Part shown: positions 8,577-17,884 of the stretch, piece after piece
Layout: each line of letters starts with the position of its first letter
How positions within the stretch are numbered: the first letter of the stretch is position 1
Assembly: GCA_902801515.1 (NCBI GenBank)
Contig: CADCII010000024.1
Span: forward strand, 1-35,641
Source of the DNA: an uncultured Lachnospiraceae bacterium
GTDB lineage: Bacteria; Bacillota; Clostridia; Lachnospirales; Lachnospiraceae
Direction: 5' to 3'
Length of the DNA: 35,641 bases
Notes under the pieces: model-generated
The model's database searches: none
Told to the model about the DNA's origin: nothing
The model's input: the letters and a program-made list of their open reading frames with translations, nothing else
Program-made: the position numbers and the translations under genes

Positions 8577-9331
8577 TAAAGAGAAGTCTCTCCCAGATAC
8601 GCACAGATTCCAGGGATGCACTGGCAGGCAATTACAGTGTGTGCTTTATCGCACTGTTCTTCATGTTCATAGCCGACATAGCCATCTCGCAGATCATGTA
8701 TCTGCTTCCTCTCAGAGGCGCACCCGGAGTCTTCGTAATCCTGACAGATGTCATTTACAGCATCCCGGGATCTCTGATCATGACCATGCTGCAGGCAGGA
8801 TTCCTGTTCCTGTGCCTGAACGTTGCCCGCTACGGACATCCGACATTCAATGATACCCTGCTGGCATTCCGCTATGATCCGCCCAAGGCAGTCGGCCTGT
8901 GTCTGGTCATCGGCGTGATCGATATCATCTGTTCGCTGCCCTTAAGCTATGCGTTAACTGATTTCATAATCGAACTTACTCCTGCGATCCAGGGCAGCAG
9001 AGTATCATCCCTGCTTCAGAGCCTTGGCTTTGTCATACTCGGTGCACTGTTCTCCATGGTACTGCGCGTGATATTCGCCTATCCGTTCAGCCAGGCACTG
9101 ATGCTCTACATCGATCATCAGGAATTCTCAGGTACAGAATGCCTGATGAAGAGCCGCGAACTGATGCGGGGCCAGATCATCCGTTATCTGACTCTGGAAC
9201 TTTCCTTCATCGGATATCTCGCACTGGCAATCCTGAGCCTGGGCATCGGCCTGATCTGGGTCATCCCTTACATGAACGTCTCCCGGGCTAATTTCTATAT
9301 GGATCTGACCGGGACGTACAAACCTTACTAA
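8573..9331 (+). CDS. DUF975 family integral membrane protein
   Basis: The 252-residue protein is strongly hydrophobic with about five to six membrane segments. The C-terminal pattern ELSFIGYLALAILSLGIGL followed by WVIPYMNVSRANFYMDL is diagnostic of DUF975 (YciC/YesK-like) proteins of Firmicutes. No biochemical role is established for the family. The start ATG overlaps the TGA of the preceding gene. A strong hairpin terminator begins 38 nt after the stop and is also the first unit of the 62-bp hairpin array. Confidence 0.85.
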   Translation: MIKRSLSQIRTDSRDALAGNYSVCFIALFFMFIADIAISQIMYLLPLRGAPGVFVILTDVIYSIPGSLIMTMLQAGFLFLCLNVARYGHPTFNDTLLAFRYDPPKAVGLCLVIGVIDIICSLPLSYALTDFIIELTPAIQGSRVSSLLQSLGFVILGALFSMVLRVIFAYPFSQALMLYIDHQEFSGTECLMKSRELMRGQIIRYLTLELSFIGYLALAILSLGIGLIWVIPYMNVSRANFYMDLTGTYKPY

Positions 9332-9368
9332 GACACTTTATACATTCTTAAATTAACATTGATATATG

Positions 9369-9418
9369 CCGCGGGTCAGAACCGGAGTTTTTCTCCGTTC
9401 TGACCCGCGGTATTTTTG
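9369..9418 (+). terminator. Terminator after the DUF975 gene (unit 0 of the hairpin array)
   Basis: CCGCGGGTCAGAAC pairs with GTTCTGACCCGCGG, with an inner GGAG/CTCC stem, one bulged C and a TTTTT loop. The stem is followed by TATTTTTG. This makes a convincing intrinsic terminator. The same 40-nt hairpin recurs without change at 9928-9967. Confidence 0.8.
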
Positions 9419-9967
9419 CCTTATGTCTTCACGCGGGTCTAATCTTTCACTTTTCTTCATTCTGACCCGCGCGACTTGCCTTTCAATTTTCTTCGCGGGT
9501 CTGTTCCTTCGCTTTTCCCCATTCTGACCCGCGCGGCTTGCCTTTCAATTTTCTTCGTGGATCTAATGCTTCGTTTTTTGCCATTCTGACCCGCGCGACT
9601 TGCTTTTCATTTTTCTTCGCGGGTCTGTTCCTTCGCTTTTCTTCATTCTGACCCGCGCAACTTGCTTTTCATTTTTCTTCGCGGGTCTGTTCCTTCACTT
9701 TTCTTCATTCTGACCCGCGCGGCTTGCCTTTCATTTTTCTTCGCGGGTCTGTTCCTTCGCTTTTCTTCATTCTGACCCGCGCGACTTGCTTTTCTATTTT
9801 CTTCGCGGGTCTGTTCCTTCGCTTTTCTTCATTCTGACCCACGCGACTTGCTTTTCATTTTTCTTCGCGGGTCTGTTCCTTCACTTTCCTTCATTCTGAC
9901 CCGCGCAACTCGCTTTTTAATATTTAACGCGGGTCAGAACCGGAGTTTTTCTCCGTTCTGACCCGCG
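9370..9967. repeat. Ten-unit hairpin array with exact 62-bp period
   Basis: The right arm GACCCGCG starts at 9402 and recurs every 62 bp ten times, to 9960, with no indel. Each unit is a 40-nt inverted repeat (arm CGCGGGTC starting at 9370+62k, arm GACCCGCG) plus a 22-nt T-rich linker. The first and last units are identical, fully folded 40-nt hairpins. The eight inner units keep only the outer 8-bp arms around a pyrimidine-rich 24-nt loop. Small arm lesions are seen in unit 3 (left arm CGTGGATC) and unit 7 (right arm GACCCACG). The array fills the gap between convergent genes and has no open reading frame of note. Confidence 0.95.
9928..9967 (-). terminator. Hairpin downstream of thrH (last unit of the array)
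   Basis: This 40-nt hairpin is identical to the one at 9370-9409 and lies 16 nt after the thrH stop. On the minus strand it is followed by TTAAATATTAAAAAG, which is AT-rich but not a clean U-tract. It probably ends thrH transcription, with the other nine hairpins behind it. Confidence 0.6.
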
Positions 9968-9983
9968 TGACTTATTTCTATAA

Positions 9984-10589
9984 TTACTTCTTCAATTCTT
10001 CCTTGATCGCTGCCAGGAATTCATCATACCCTTCAAACGCCTGAAGATCCGGATTGTCTTCGATGATCTTAGGAGTGCTGCGGAACAGGAAACCTGTCCG
10101 ACTCGCACGGATCATGTCCAGATCGTTATAGGAATCGCCTGCGGCGATGGTATCGTATCCGATAGACTGCAGTGCTTTGACTGTGCTCAGTTTAGAATTC
10201 TCGATGCGCATCTTAAAGCCCGTGATCTCGCCGTCTTCCGCCACATCCAGCGTATTGCAGAACAGGGTCGGACGGCCAAGTTTTTCCATCAGAGGAGATG
10301 CGAACTGCTCAAATGTGTCGGAGATCAGGATGACCTGGGCGACAGAGCGAAGTTCATCGAGAAACTCACGCGCGCCTTCCAGCGGCTGGATCTTTGCGAT
10401 GGTCGCCTGAATCTCTTTCAGTCCCAGTCCGTGTTCTTTCAGGATCCCAAGTCTCCAGTTCATCAGCTTGTTGTAATCCGGCTCATCCCTTGTGGTCCTC
10501 TTCAGTTCCGGGATACCGCTTGCTTTGGAAAACTCGATCCAGATCTCAGGTACCAGGACCCCTTCCACATCAAGGCATACTATATTCAT
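9984..10589 (-). CDS. thrH: ThrH: phosphoserine phosphatase / homoserine phosphotransferase
   Basis: The 201-residue HAD-superfamily protein begins with CLDVEGVLVPEIW, in which D7 is the predicted nucleophile; a glutamate occupies the +2 position, as in ThrH. It also has LISDTF (HAD motif II) and AAGDSYNDLDM (motif III/IV). The pattern and length match ThrH of Pseudomonas, which dephosphorylates phosphoserine and can transfer phosphate to homoserine. AGGAGG lies directly upstream of ATG 10589. It follows the ydjH-like gene by 131 nt on the same strand; no firm promoter was found in that gap, so co-transcription is possible. Confidence 0.9.
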   Translation of the reverse strand: MNIVCLDVEGVLVPEIWIEFSKASGIPELKRTTRDEPDYNKLMNWRLGILKEHGLGLKEIQATIAKIQPLEGAREFLDELRSVAQVILISDTFEQFASPLMEKLGRPTLFCNTLDVAEDGEITGFKMRIENSKLSTVKALQSIGYDTIAAGDSYNDLDMIRASRTGFLFRSTPKIIEDNPDLQAFEGYDEFLAAIKEELKK

Positions 10590-10679
10590 TCTCTCCTCCT
10601 CTGCACGGCTGCGTTAAAGCGCCCTGCATGCTTTCTATTGCTGCAAAAATTCAAATCTGCACTGCAGTTTCTGAATATC

Positions 10680-10700
10680 CGGCGGTTTTCTTTTCCGCCG
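10680..10700. other. Short GC hairpin between ydjH-like gene and thrH
   Basis: CGGCGG (10680-10685) can pair with CCGCCG (10695-10700) around a pyrimidine loop. A T-tract follows only on the plus strand, whereas both flanking genes are on the minus strand, so a terminator role is doubtful. Confidence 0.3.
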
Positions 10701-10720
10701 TTTTCATCTCCTGAATGATC

Positions 10721-11578
10721 TCAGAACTTCCCGCCTCCGCCGCCGGCTGAATGACCGCCGGAAGTAGTGTGGACCGATGATATATGGCTGGGACCTCCGC
10801 CGCTGCCATGATGATCATTGTCTCTCGGGATCAGTCTGCGGCTGACGTGCCTGTTGATCAGGTTATCCTGTTTCACACGCAGGTTCAGATGGACGTTATC
10901 CTGTACCTTATAATCGTTCTTCTCCGGGACTTTCATCTGATAGCGGCGCTTTGTTGTCATGAACATCGACAGGAATCCCAGAAGTCCGACGCCGGCTGAC
11001 ATCAGGGCTTCAAAGGGAGATATGGATTTCGGCGGTTCATAAAAAGTATAGGTGCCTGTCTCCACATCATAGAGAGCAGTGCCCTCCTGAACGCCGTCAT
11101 TAATGTAGGTCTTTGTATCTGACATCATGCTGGAGAGCGTCCCCTCCCAGTCACCGTTTCGCGCATAACTTCCTGCATTGCTGACCAGGGTATCGATCCT
11201 GTCGTCCGTCAGGATATACCTGAGGTCGCCATAAGTTGCGACATAGTATTCACGGTTATCCAGATCCAGCAGATAACAGCCGCCGGCAAAGTCTTCAGCC
11301 AGAGCTTCAAAATAATCTTCTGCATATGAACCTGCGCTCTTGCCTTCGGCATCATCAGTAGTGACAACACGAAACTCCATTCCGGTCATTTCAGCAAGTT
11401 CTGTTGCCTGTTCCAGGAGCGCTTCTTCCTCTGTGTCTGTCAGAACGCCTGCCATATCCTCAACACTTGCAGTATTGTCCGTACTGTATCGGATGGCCGC
11501 ACATGAGGGAAATGAATACAGCGCAGCTGCCAGGAGGGTGCAGGCTAAGGCCCTGCAGAATAATCTTTTTCTGATCAT
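10721..11578 (-). CDS. TPM-domain membrane protein, YdjH/YgcG-like
   Basis: The 285-residue protein has an N-terminal signal or anchor segment (about 7-27), a TPM domain (about 38-165; DMAGVLTDTEEEALLEQA, then FRVVTTDDAEG), a second membrane segment near 190-208, a basic/polar region and a Gly/His/Ser-rich tail ending GGHSAGGGGGKF. In Bacillus subtilis the similar YdjH sits with YdjG, YdjI and PspA (YdjF) in an envelope-stress module. AGGAGG precedes ATG 11578, and the gene follows the zinc-ribbon gene by 10 nt, so the two are co-transcribed. The TPM domain was once called a phosphatase, but its activity here is not known. Confidence 0.85.
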   Translation of the reverse strand: MIRKRLFCRALACTLLAAALYSFPSCAAIRYSTDNTASVEDMAGVLTDTEEEALLEQATELAEMTGMEFRVVTTDDAEGKSAGSYAEDYFEALAEDFAGGCYLLDLDNREYYVATYGDLRYILTDDRIDTLVSNAGSYARNGDWEGTLSSMMSDTKTYINDGVQEGTALYDVETGTYTFYEPPKSISPFEALMSAGVGLLGFLSMFMTTKRRYQMKVPEKNDYKVQDNVHLNLRVKQDNLINRHVSRRLIPRDNDHHGSGGGPSHISSVHTTSGGHSAGGGGGKF

Positions 11579-11588
11579 AGCCGCCTCC

Positions 11589-12794
11589 TTACAGTACGAA
11601 ATAAGACGCCAGCAGGCAGGCCCCCGCCAGGATACCGCCGATTATCGCGGATACCCCTGACAGCTTCCTGAAATCGATGGGAAGTTTTCCCTTGATCTCA
11701 CCAGTCTGGCCGTTCATTGCATAGTAATATCTCTGCCCGCTGTTGGATCCATACGTCAGAACCCATACCGGGAGAAGAAGATACTGCCACTTCTCTCTGA
11801 CCGGATGCAGTGTCCTGTGATCTGTGGTTACGGAAGTATATCCCTTCACAGTCCCTGCCATCGCTTTCTCTGCGTATCCGCGTGCGGCTGTCTGGAGTTC
11901 CTGCGAGACTTCACTGGTCTCCACATCTCTCTTCTGTGCCACGAACCCCTGCAGATAAGGCATGGAAAACTGCGTCGCCTTGTCGATCTCAAACGGACGG
12001 ACCGCATCGATCAGGTTGCGGTCACTCTCCTTCAGCGCATTGCGGGTTATGTTCTGAACATGGACATTGCCGCCACGCTCGAAAGAATAGGTGCTGGTCT
12101 CGGTATACTCAAACATACCGCTGCGCCATACACGGACATTCCTTGCGTGACCGTCAATACCGCCCTCGACCTCACAGTCGTAGATCCAGAACGGATAATA
12201 AACTCCGGAGAGTTTTTCGATCTGTTCCTCATTGAAGAATGCCTTCGGAACGAACTTCTTCCCCCTCACATATTTCAGGAAACGTTCGGTTGCCTCCTTC
12301 TTGTCAAACTGGAACGGGATGATCTTGTCCGGAAGGAACTCACCGGACACCCTGCCTTCCAGAACGACCGGATTGTGGCAGTAATAACAGAATGTGGCTG
12401 CAGTGGTCTCATCCGTGACAACCTCGGCTCCACAGCTGGGACAGGTATAAACCACGACCGTCTTCTTACCCCCGGCTGCTGTCTGAGACCCCGCCTGAGA
12501 TCCGGCTCCAGCTGCCGACTGAGTTTCTGCCTGAGCTGTTTCCTGAGACCCTTCCTGGGATGTTCCTTCGCCGGATGGCTCTTCGTAATACCCTTCCGCA
12601 GGTTCCGCTGCCTGGGCATCTTCTGCACCCACGGCTTCCTCATAAACCTGATCCGAGGCTCCTGCCTTCTGCAGTTCGTCCAACTGTGCCTGGGTATAGT
12701 CCGACAGGCAGAACTCACACTTAAACTTCTGGCTTGCCGGATCAAATATCATACCGCCGCCGCAGTTCGGGCATTTGTATGTAATTGTCGCCAT
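11589..12794 (-). CDS. Double zinc-ribbon membrane protein, YdjG-like
   Basis: The 401-residue protein has two four-cysteine zinc ribbons: C8/C11/C26/C29 and C118/C121/C136/C139. A low-complexity Glu/Ala/Gln/Ser/Gly linker (about 45-110) separates them. A domain with PFWIYDCEVEG and WQYLLLPVWVL follows, and a C-terminal membrane helix at about 377-400. The first ribbon is TFIIB-like, which often draws misleading 'replication restart PriA' or 'TFIIB' labels. B. subtilis YdjG, with YdjH, anchors PspA/YdjI at the membrane. The start at 12794 has AGAGGTGAG 4 nt away, just after the hairpin at 12808-12842. Confidence 0.85.
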   Translation of the reverse strand: MATITYKCPNCGGGMIFDPASQKFKCEFCLSDYTQAQLDELQKAGASDQVYEEAVGAEDAQAAEPAEGYYEEPSGEGTSQEGSQETAQAETQSAAGAGSQAGSQTAAGGKKTVVVYTCPSCGAEVVTDETTAATFCYYCHNPVVLEGRVSGEFLPDKIIPFQFDKKEATERFLKYVRGKKFVPKAFFNEEQIEKLSGVYYPFWIYDCEVEGGIDGHARNVRVWRSGMFEYTETSTYSFERGGNVHVQNITRNALKESDRNLIDAVRPFEIDKATQFSMPYLQGFVAQKRDVETSEVSQELQTAARGYAEKAMAGTVKGYTSVTTDHRTLHPVREKWQYLLLPVWVLTYGSNSGQRYYYAMNGQTGEIKGKLPIDFRKLSGVSAIIGGILAGACLLASYFVL

Positions 12795-12807
12795 AGGCTC
12801 ACCTCTT

Positions 12808-12842
12808 AAAAAACGGCCGCCGACACTTCAGCCGGCGGCCGT
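12808..12842 (-). terminator. Intrinsic terminator between ydjI-like and ydjG-like genes
   Basis: ACGGCCGCCG (12813-12822) pairs perfectly with CGGCGGCCGT (12833-12842), and six Ts follow on the minus strand (12808-12813). It lies between two same-strand genes and only a few bases before the ribosome-binding site of the next one, so it should lower expression of the ydjG- and ydjH-like genes relative to the ydjI-like gene. Confidence 0.85.
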
Positions 12843-12855
12843 ATAACCGATCTGT

Positions 12856-13977
12856 TTATTCAGGTTTCTTTGTTCCGCAGTTCATGCAGAAGTTTCCGCC
12901 GTTCAGAGTTCCGCACTCAGGGCAGAACCACTCACCCGGCTGCTTCTGTCTCGGGCCTGCTCCTGCAGCTGCCTGGGGCTGCTGCGCTGCCTGCTGCTGC
13001 ATCTGAGCTGCGTTGTTCGCGCTTGCAGTTCCCATGAAACTGCCGGCGGCATTCATGCCCATTCCCATTCCGACGAAGGCAGCACCTGCGCCTGCGGGGT
13101 TGGAACCTGCATCCTGAAGTCCCTGTGCTACCGCACTCTGCACAAATCCTTCACGGATCGAAGGATCCTGCATCATAGCACCCTGGTTGCGCATGTTGAT
13201 CAGCTTCTGGGACTGCTCATCATAAGAGATGGAGCCGATTCCGACAGAGACGACTTCGATACCGCGAAGTGCTGTCCAGCTCTCGTCCAGGACATCTGCC
13301 ATATACTTCGACAGAGTCGTTCCCTTGGAAGCGACATAGCTGATGCGCTCGCCGTCTGCGCTCATCTGGTTGATCGCAGCCTGCAGAGCCTCAAGGAATT
13401 CATTGAGATACTGCTCATTGATATCCGCAACATCGACCTTGGCCGCATTGCGCGGGCACGCATTTGCATAGAACAGAAGCGGGTTCGTGATCTGGATCGA
13501 ATAGGTTCCGAACGCACGGATGAACAGCTCCGCATTGTAGAAGTTGTCAAAATAGTTGACTGCGTTGCGGGTACCGAACTTGATGCCCTTGATCTCCTGC
13601 GTATTGATGAAGAAGACTTTCTGGGACTGCGGGCTGGTACCGTTGAACTTAAATCTCTCCCACACATCCTTCAGGCTCTCTTTGAACTGCCCCTGGAACA
13701 GGGACGGCATGGAAGAATTGTCTACGATGAAATAACCCGGCTCTGCGCAGTAGTCGATGATCTTGCCGCCGTCGACAAGGATCATGAACTGATTGTCATA
13801 AACATGAATGCAGGATCCGTTTGAAATAAGATCGCTTGAAGTGAATCCGCTCTTATTTTTGATACGTCCCTGAGTCATAAGGGTCTGCGGCCCCATGTTG
13901 AATGGCTCTACAACTTCCTGAAACTGATCACTGAGCGCACCTGCTACAGATCCCAATCCAGCTCTGATTAATCCCAT
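12856..13977 (-). CDS. SPFH-domain protein with C-terminal zinc ribbon, YdjI-like
   Basis: The 373-residue protein has an N-terminal and central SPFH (stomatin/flotillin-like) region to about residue 265. An Ala/Gly/Met/Gln-rich flexible stretch (about 285-340) follows, then a final CxxC...CxxC zinc ribbon (FCPECG and FCMNCG). The opening MGLIRAGLGSVAGALSDQF is typical of the YdjI / 'virion core protein' family. In B. subtilis YdjI is recruited with PspA to YdjGH at the membrane. GGAGG is 6 nt before ATG 13977. PspA itself is not encoded in this window. Confidence 0.88.
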   Translation of the reverse strand: MGLIRAGLGSVAGALSDQFQEVVEPFNMGPQTLMTQGRIKNKSGFTSSDLISNGSCIHVYDNQFMILVDGGKIIDYCAEPGYFIVDNSSMPSLFQGQFKESLKDVWERFKFNGTSPQSQKVFFINTQEIKGIKFGTRNAVNYFDNFYNAELFIRAFGTYSIQITNPLLFYANACPRNAAKVDVADINEQYLNEFLEALQAAINQMSADGERISYVASKGTTLSKYMADVLDESWTALRGIEVVSVGIGSISYDEQSQKLINMRNQGAMMQDPSIREGFVQSAVAQGLQDAGSNPAGAGAAFVGMGMGMNAAGSFMGTASANNAAQMQQQAAQQPQAAAGAGPRQKQPGEWFCPECGTLNGGNFCMNCGTKKPE

Positions 13978-14067
13978 AACATACCTCCATTTGATTAGTG
14001 TAACCCTGTGATATTACTGTTTATATCTAAGCAGGTCTCCCCGCTTTCTTACTGTTGATTATTCAGC

Positions 14068-15204
14068 TTAATCCTGCACCTGTGCCTTCCGGTTGGGTCT
14101 TCCCAGCGAATCCCATTTCAGGTAGGCGTCGATAAACGGTGTAAGATCTCCATCCATGACAGCCTGCACATTTCCGGTCTCCCAGCCGGTCCGAAGGTCC
14201 TTGACCATGGTGTATGGCTGGAATACATAAGAGCGGATCTGGCTGCCCCAGCCGATCTCCTTGACTTCACCGCGGATGTCTGCCGCCTTCTCCCTGTTCT
14301 CCTCCATCTTCAGCATCAGGAGTCTTGCCTTCAGCATCTGCATGGCCTTGTCCTTGTTCTGGAACTGGGAGCGCTCATTCTGACAGGTGACTACGATTCC
14401 TGTCGGAAAATGAGTAATGCGGATCGCGGATGATGTCTTGTTGATATGCTGGCCGCCGGCGCCGCTGGACCGGTAGGTGTCGATACGGATGTCCTCGTCG
14501 CGGACTTCGATATCCACATCCTCCTCGATATCCGGCATAACGTCGCAGGATACGAAGGAAGTCTGGCGCTTGCCCGCCGCATTGAAGGGGGAGATACGCA
14601 CCAGGCGGTGAATCCCCATCTCACTCTTCAGATAGCCGTATGCATTTTCACCATTCACCTGGAAAGTGACGGACTTGATGCCCGCTTCGTCTCCGTCCAG
14701 CAGATCCAGGACTTCCATAGAGAATCCCTGTTTGTCGATCCATCTGGAATACATGCGGTAGAGCATACCGCACCAGTCGCAGGCCTCGGTTCCGCCAGCT
14801 CCGGAATGGAGTGTCACGATCGCGTCATTGCGGTCATAAGGTCCGGACAGGAGTGTCTGGATCCGCATGGTTTCAAATGTCTCCATGAACTCCTGCATAT
14901 CGTTCTGGACGTCAGGAAGGACCGACTCATCATCGTCTTCATTTGCCATGTCGATCAGCATGAGTGTCTCTTCATAGAGATTCTCCAGCTTTGAAAAAGC
15001 CTCCATGCCATTCTTCAGGGAACCGAGTTCCTTCTGCATCTTGGACGCAGATTCCGGGTTCTCCCAGAATGAAGGCTCTGCCATGCTGCGCTCCAGTTCC
15101 TCCACCCTCTTCTCCTTGGAATCCAGATCGAGGGAAGAACGCATCTGTGAGAGCGGCTCTTCGTATGTCTTTAACTGGGCCTTCAGTTCATCTAATTCAA
15201 GCAT
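14068..15204 (-). CDS. prfB: Peptide chain release factor 2 (no programmed frameshift)
   Basis: RF2 ends translation at UGA and UAA. The 378-residue protein has the SPF stop-codon recognition tripeptide (205-207) and the GGQ catalytic motif (250-252). In most bacteria prfB holds an in-frame UGA near codon 26 that requires +1 frameshifting. Here codons 25-26 read CTC GAT (15127-15132) and the frame is open from the start, so that autoregulation is absent. The ATG follows the secA stop by 2 nt, with AGGAG inside the end of secA; secA and prfB are therefore coupled. Confidence 0.96.
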   Translation of the reverse strand: MLELDELKAQLKTYEEPLSQMRSSLDLDSKEKRVEELERSMAEPSFWENPESASKMQKELGSLKNGMEAFSKLENLYEETLMLIDMANEDDDESVLPDVQNDMQEFMETFETMRIQTLLSGPYDRNDAIVTLHSGAGGTEACDWCGMLYRMYSRWIDKQGFSMEVLDLLDGDEAGIKSVTFQVNGENAYGYLKSEMGIHRLVRISPFNAAGKRQTSFVSCDVMPDIEEDVDIEVRDEDIRIDTYRSSGAGGQHINKTSSAIRITHFPTGIVVTCQNERSQFQNKDKAMQMLKARLLMLKMEENREKAADIRGEVKEIGWGSQIRSYVFQPYTMVKDLRTGWETGNVQAVMDGDLTPFIDAYLKWDSLGRPNRKAQVQD

Positions 15205-15206
15205 AA

Positions 15207-17801
15207 TTACGCTCCTGCCTTACCGCCGGCCATATCTGATCTCATATGGCACTGCTTATACTTCTTACCGCTTCCGCACCAGCACAGGTCGTTCGGGTAG
15301 ATCTTCTTCTTTTCTCTCTTCTTCGGAGCCTTGACTGCCGTGTCATCACGGTTGGTGCCGGTCACCTTGGCGACTTCTTCACGCTCGACCTTCTCCTGGA
15401 CCTTGACGTGATACATCATCTTCAGAGTATCTTCCTGGATCGATGTGGTCATGGCATTGAACATGTCATAGCCTTCCATCTTGTACATGACCTTCGGATC
15501 CTTCTGTCCGTAAGCTGCAAGTCCGATACCCTGGCGAAGCTGATCCATGTCGTCGATGTGGTTCATCCAGTGACGGTCGACCGATCTCAGAAGAACGACA
15601 CGCTCGATCTCACGCACATCCATGCCGGCTTCTGTCAGTTCTGCTTCCTTTGCGTCATACAGCGCATTGGCGTCAGCAATCATCTTATCCTTCAGCTGCT
15701 GTGTGCTCAGTCCGTTCACATACTCTTCGGTGATCGGAGGAAGCGGAATGATCGGGCGGATGTAATCATTGAGTTCGCGCAGGTTCCATCCGGATCCCTC
15801 ATCCTCTCCGGCAGCACACAGATCCACATAGCTGTTGATCGTATCATCGATCATCTTGACGACCGACTCACGCATGTTTTCGCCGTCCAGGACTTTACGT
15901 CTCTCAGCATAAATAATCTCACGCTGTTCGTTGTTGACCTGGTCGTATTCCAGCAGGCTCTTTCTGATCGCAAAGTTGTTGGACTCGATCTTCTTCTGCG
16001 CTTTCTCGATGGCGGAGGACAGCATCTTGTGTTTGATCTCCTCGCCTTCCTGGACTCCCAGGGTCTTGAAGGTCGACATCATCTTCTCAGATCCGAACAG
16101 TCTCATCAGATCGTCTTCCAGGGAGATGTAGAACTGGGATTCACCCGGATCACCCTGACGGCCGGAACGGCCGCGCAGCTGGTTGTCGATACGGCGGGAC
16201 TCATGGCGCTCGGTACCGATGATCTTCAGACCGCCTGCAGCCCTGGACTCTTCGTCCAGTTTGATATCCGTACCACGGCCTGCCATGTTGGTAGCGATGG
16301 TAACTGCACCGTGAACACCGGCGTCCTTGACGATCTCAGCTTCGAGTTCATGGAACTTCGCGTTCAGGACATTGTGCTGGATGCCTTCACGTCTCAGCAT
16401 GCCGGACAGCAGTTCCGAGACTTCGATGGTGATAGTGCCGACCAGAACAGGCTGCTGTTTCGCATGAGCTTCCTTGACTGCCTCGACGACTGCACGGTAC
16501 TTTTCCTTCTTGGTCATGTAGACCGCGTCATCATGATCAACTCTTGCGACCGGCTTATTGGTCGGGATCTCGATAACGTCCATTCCGTAGATATCACGGA
16601 ATTCTTCTTCCTCAGTCAGAGCGGTACCGGTCATGCCTGCCTTCTTCTTATATTTGTTGAAGAAGTTCTGGAACGTGATCGTAGCAAGAGTCTTGGACTC
16701 TCTCTTGATCTTGACATGTTCCTTCGCCTCGATCGCCTGATGCAGACCGTCGGAATAACGTCTGCCGGGCATGATACGTCCGGTGAACTCATCAACGATC
16801 AGGACCTCATCGTCCTTGACCACATAGTCCTGATCCCTGTGCATCAGATTGTGGGCACGCAGAGCCAGGATGATATTATTCTGGATCTCAATATTCTCCG
16901 GATCCGACAGGTTCTGGATCTGGAAGAACTTCTCACAGCGGGTGATACCCTCAGCCGTAAGAGTGACAACCTTGTCCTTCTCATTTACGATAAAATCACC
17001 GGTCTCAGTGATCTCTTCGCCCATGATAGCGGTCATCTTCGTGACTTCGCCGCTCGCTTCACCTCTCTTGAGCTGACGTGCGAGAATATCGCAGGTCTCA
17101 TAGAGCTTGGTGGACTTGCCGCTCTGTCCGGAAATGATCAGAGGAGTACGTGCTTCATCGATCAGGACCGAGTCGACCTCATCGATGATGGCGTAGACCA
17201 GATCTCTCTGGACCAGTTTCTCCTTGTAGATGACCATGTTGTCACGAAGATAATCGAAGCCGTCTTCGTTATTCGTGATATAGGTGATATCCTTCGCATA
17301 CTCGGCTCTTCTCTCATCCGACTCCATGCTGTTCTGGATGCAGCCGCATGTCAGGCCGAGGAATTCATGGACCGGGCCCATCCAGTCACGGTCACGCTTA
17401 GCCAGGTAGTCATTGACCGTTACGATATGGACGCCTTCGCCGGTCAGTGCGTTCAGGTATGCCGGAAGGGTCGATACAAGCGTCTTACCTTCACCTGTTC
17501 TCATCTCAGCGATACGGCCCTGATGCAGGATGATGCCGCCGATGACCTGAACCCTGTACGGTTTCAGTCCGATGACTCTCCATGCAGCCTCCCTTACCGT
17601 AGCAAACGCTTCCGGAAGGATATCGTCAAGACTCTCTCCATTCGCATACCGCTGCTTAAACTCAGCAGTCTTACCTTTAAGTTCTTCATCTGTGAGCTTC
17701 GAATAGGAATCCTCGAGGCCCATGACTTTATCGACGATCGGCTCAATCTTCTTCAGCTCACGCTGAGAATGTGTGCCGAACAGTTTTTCCATAAAACCCA
17801 T
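15207..17801 (-). CDS. secA: Preprotein translocase ATPase SecA
   Basis: SecA drives post-translational export through SecYEG. The 864-residue protein has Walker A GEGKT (103-107), the DEAD-box-like [17 protein letters not shown], the PPXD region, helicase motifs such as [11 protein letters not shown] and [11 protein letters not shown], and the C-terminal zinc-binding SEC-C tail (CWCGSG and QCH). Length is normal. AAAGGAG lies 10 nt before ATG 17801. A strong promoter is at 17885-17913, and prfB follows 2 nt after the stop. Confidence 0.98.
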   Translation of the reverse strand: MGFMEKLFGTHSQRELKKIEPIVDKVMGLEDSYSKLTDEELKGKTAEFKQRYANGESLDDILPEAFATVREAAWRVIGLKPYRVQVIGGIILHQGRIAEMRTGEGKTLVSTLPAYLNALTGEGVHIVTVNDYLAKRDRDWMGPVHEFLGLTCGCIQNSMESDERRAEYAKDITYITNNEDGFDYLRDNMVIYKEKLVQRDLVYAIIDEVDSVLIDEARTPLIISGQSGKSTKLYETCDILARQLKRGEASGEVTKMTAIMGEEITETGDFIVNEKDKVVTLTAEGITRCEKFFQIQNLSDPENIEIQNNIILALRAHNLMHRDQDYVVKDDEVLIVDEFTGRIMPGRRYSDGLHQAIEAKEHVKIKRESKTLATITFQNFFNKYKKKAGMTGTALTEEEEFRDIYGMDVIEIPTNKPVARVDHDDAVYMTKKEKYRAVVEAVKEAHAKQQPVLVGTITIEVSELLSGMLRREGIQHNVLNAKFHELEAEIVKDAGVHGAVTIATNMAGRGTDIKLDEESRAAGGLKIIGTERHESRRIDNQLRGRSGRQGDPGESQFYISLEDDLMRLFGSEKMMSTFKTLGVQEGEEIKHKMLSSAIEKAQKKIESNNFAIRKSLLEYDQVNNEQREIIYAERRKVLDGENMRESVVKMIDDTINSYVDLCAAGEDEGSGWNLRELNDYIRPIIPLPPITEEYVNGLSTQQLKDKMIADANALYDAKEAELTEAGMDVREIERVVLLRSVDRHWMNHIDDMDQLRQGIGLAAYGQKDPKVMYKMEGYDMFNAMTTSIQEDTLKMMYHVKVQEKVEREEVAKVTGTNRDDTAVKAPKKREKKKIYPNDLCWCGSGKKYKQCHMRSDMAGGKAGA

Positions 17802-17884
17802 ATGTACAATACTCCTTTATCTGCTTTATGATCATGCTGTCTGTGCCGCCCTGTCAGAAGGCAGGATACCGCATAATCAGAGTT

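Noticed and set aside
9370-9967. CRISPR array
   Set aside because: Both the hairpin and the linker are repeated; there are no unique spacers, and no cas genes are nearby.
11589-12794. Replication restart helicase PriA or transcription factor TFIIB
   Set aside because: Only the zinc ribbon resembles these; there is no helicase motif or cyclin fold, and the context is YdjG-like.
11805-12809. A 334-codon plus-strand open frame opposite the zinc-ribbon gene
   Set aside because: Cys/Leu-rich shadow translation of the ydjG-like gene with no start signal or family motif.
15246-17831. An 861-codon open frame on the plus strand opposite secA
   Set aside because: It is exactly antisense to an unmistakable secA, has no ribosome-binding site or recognisable domain, and long antisense frames of this kind follow from codon bias of the real gene.
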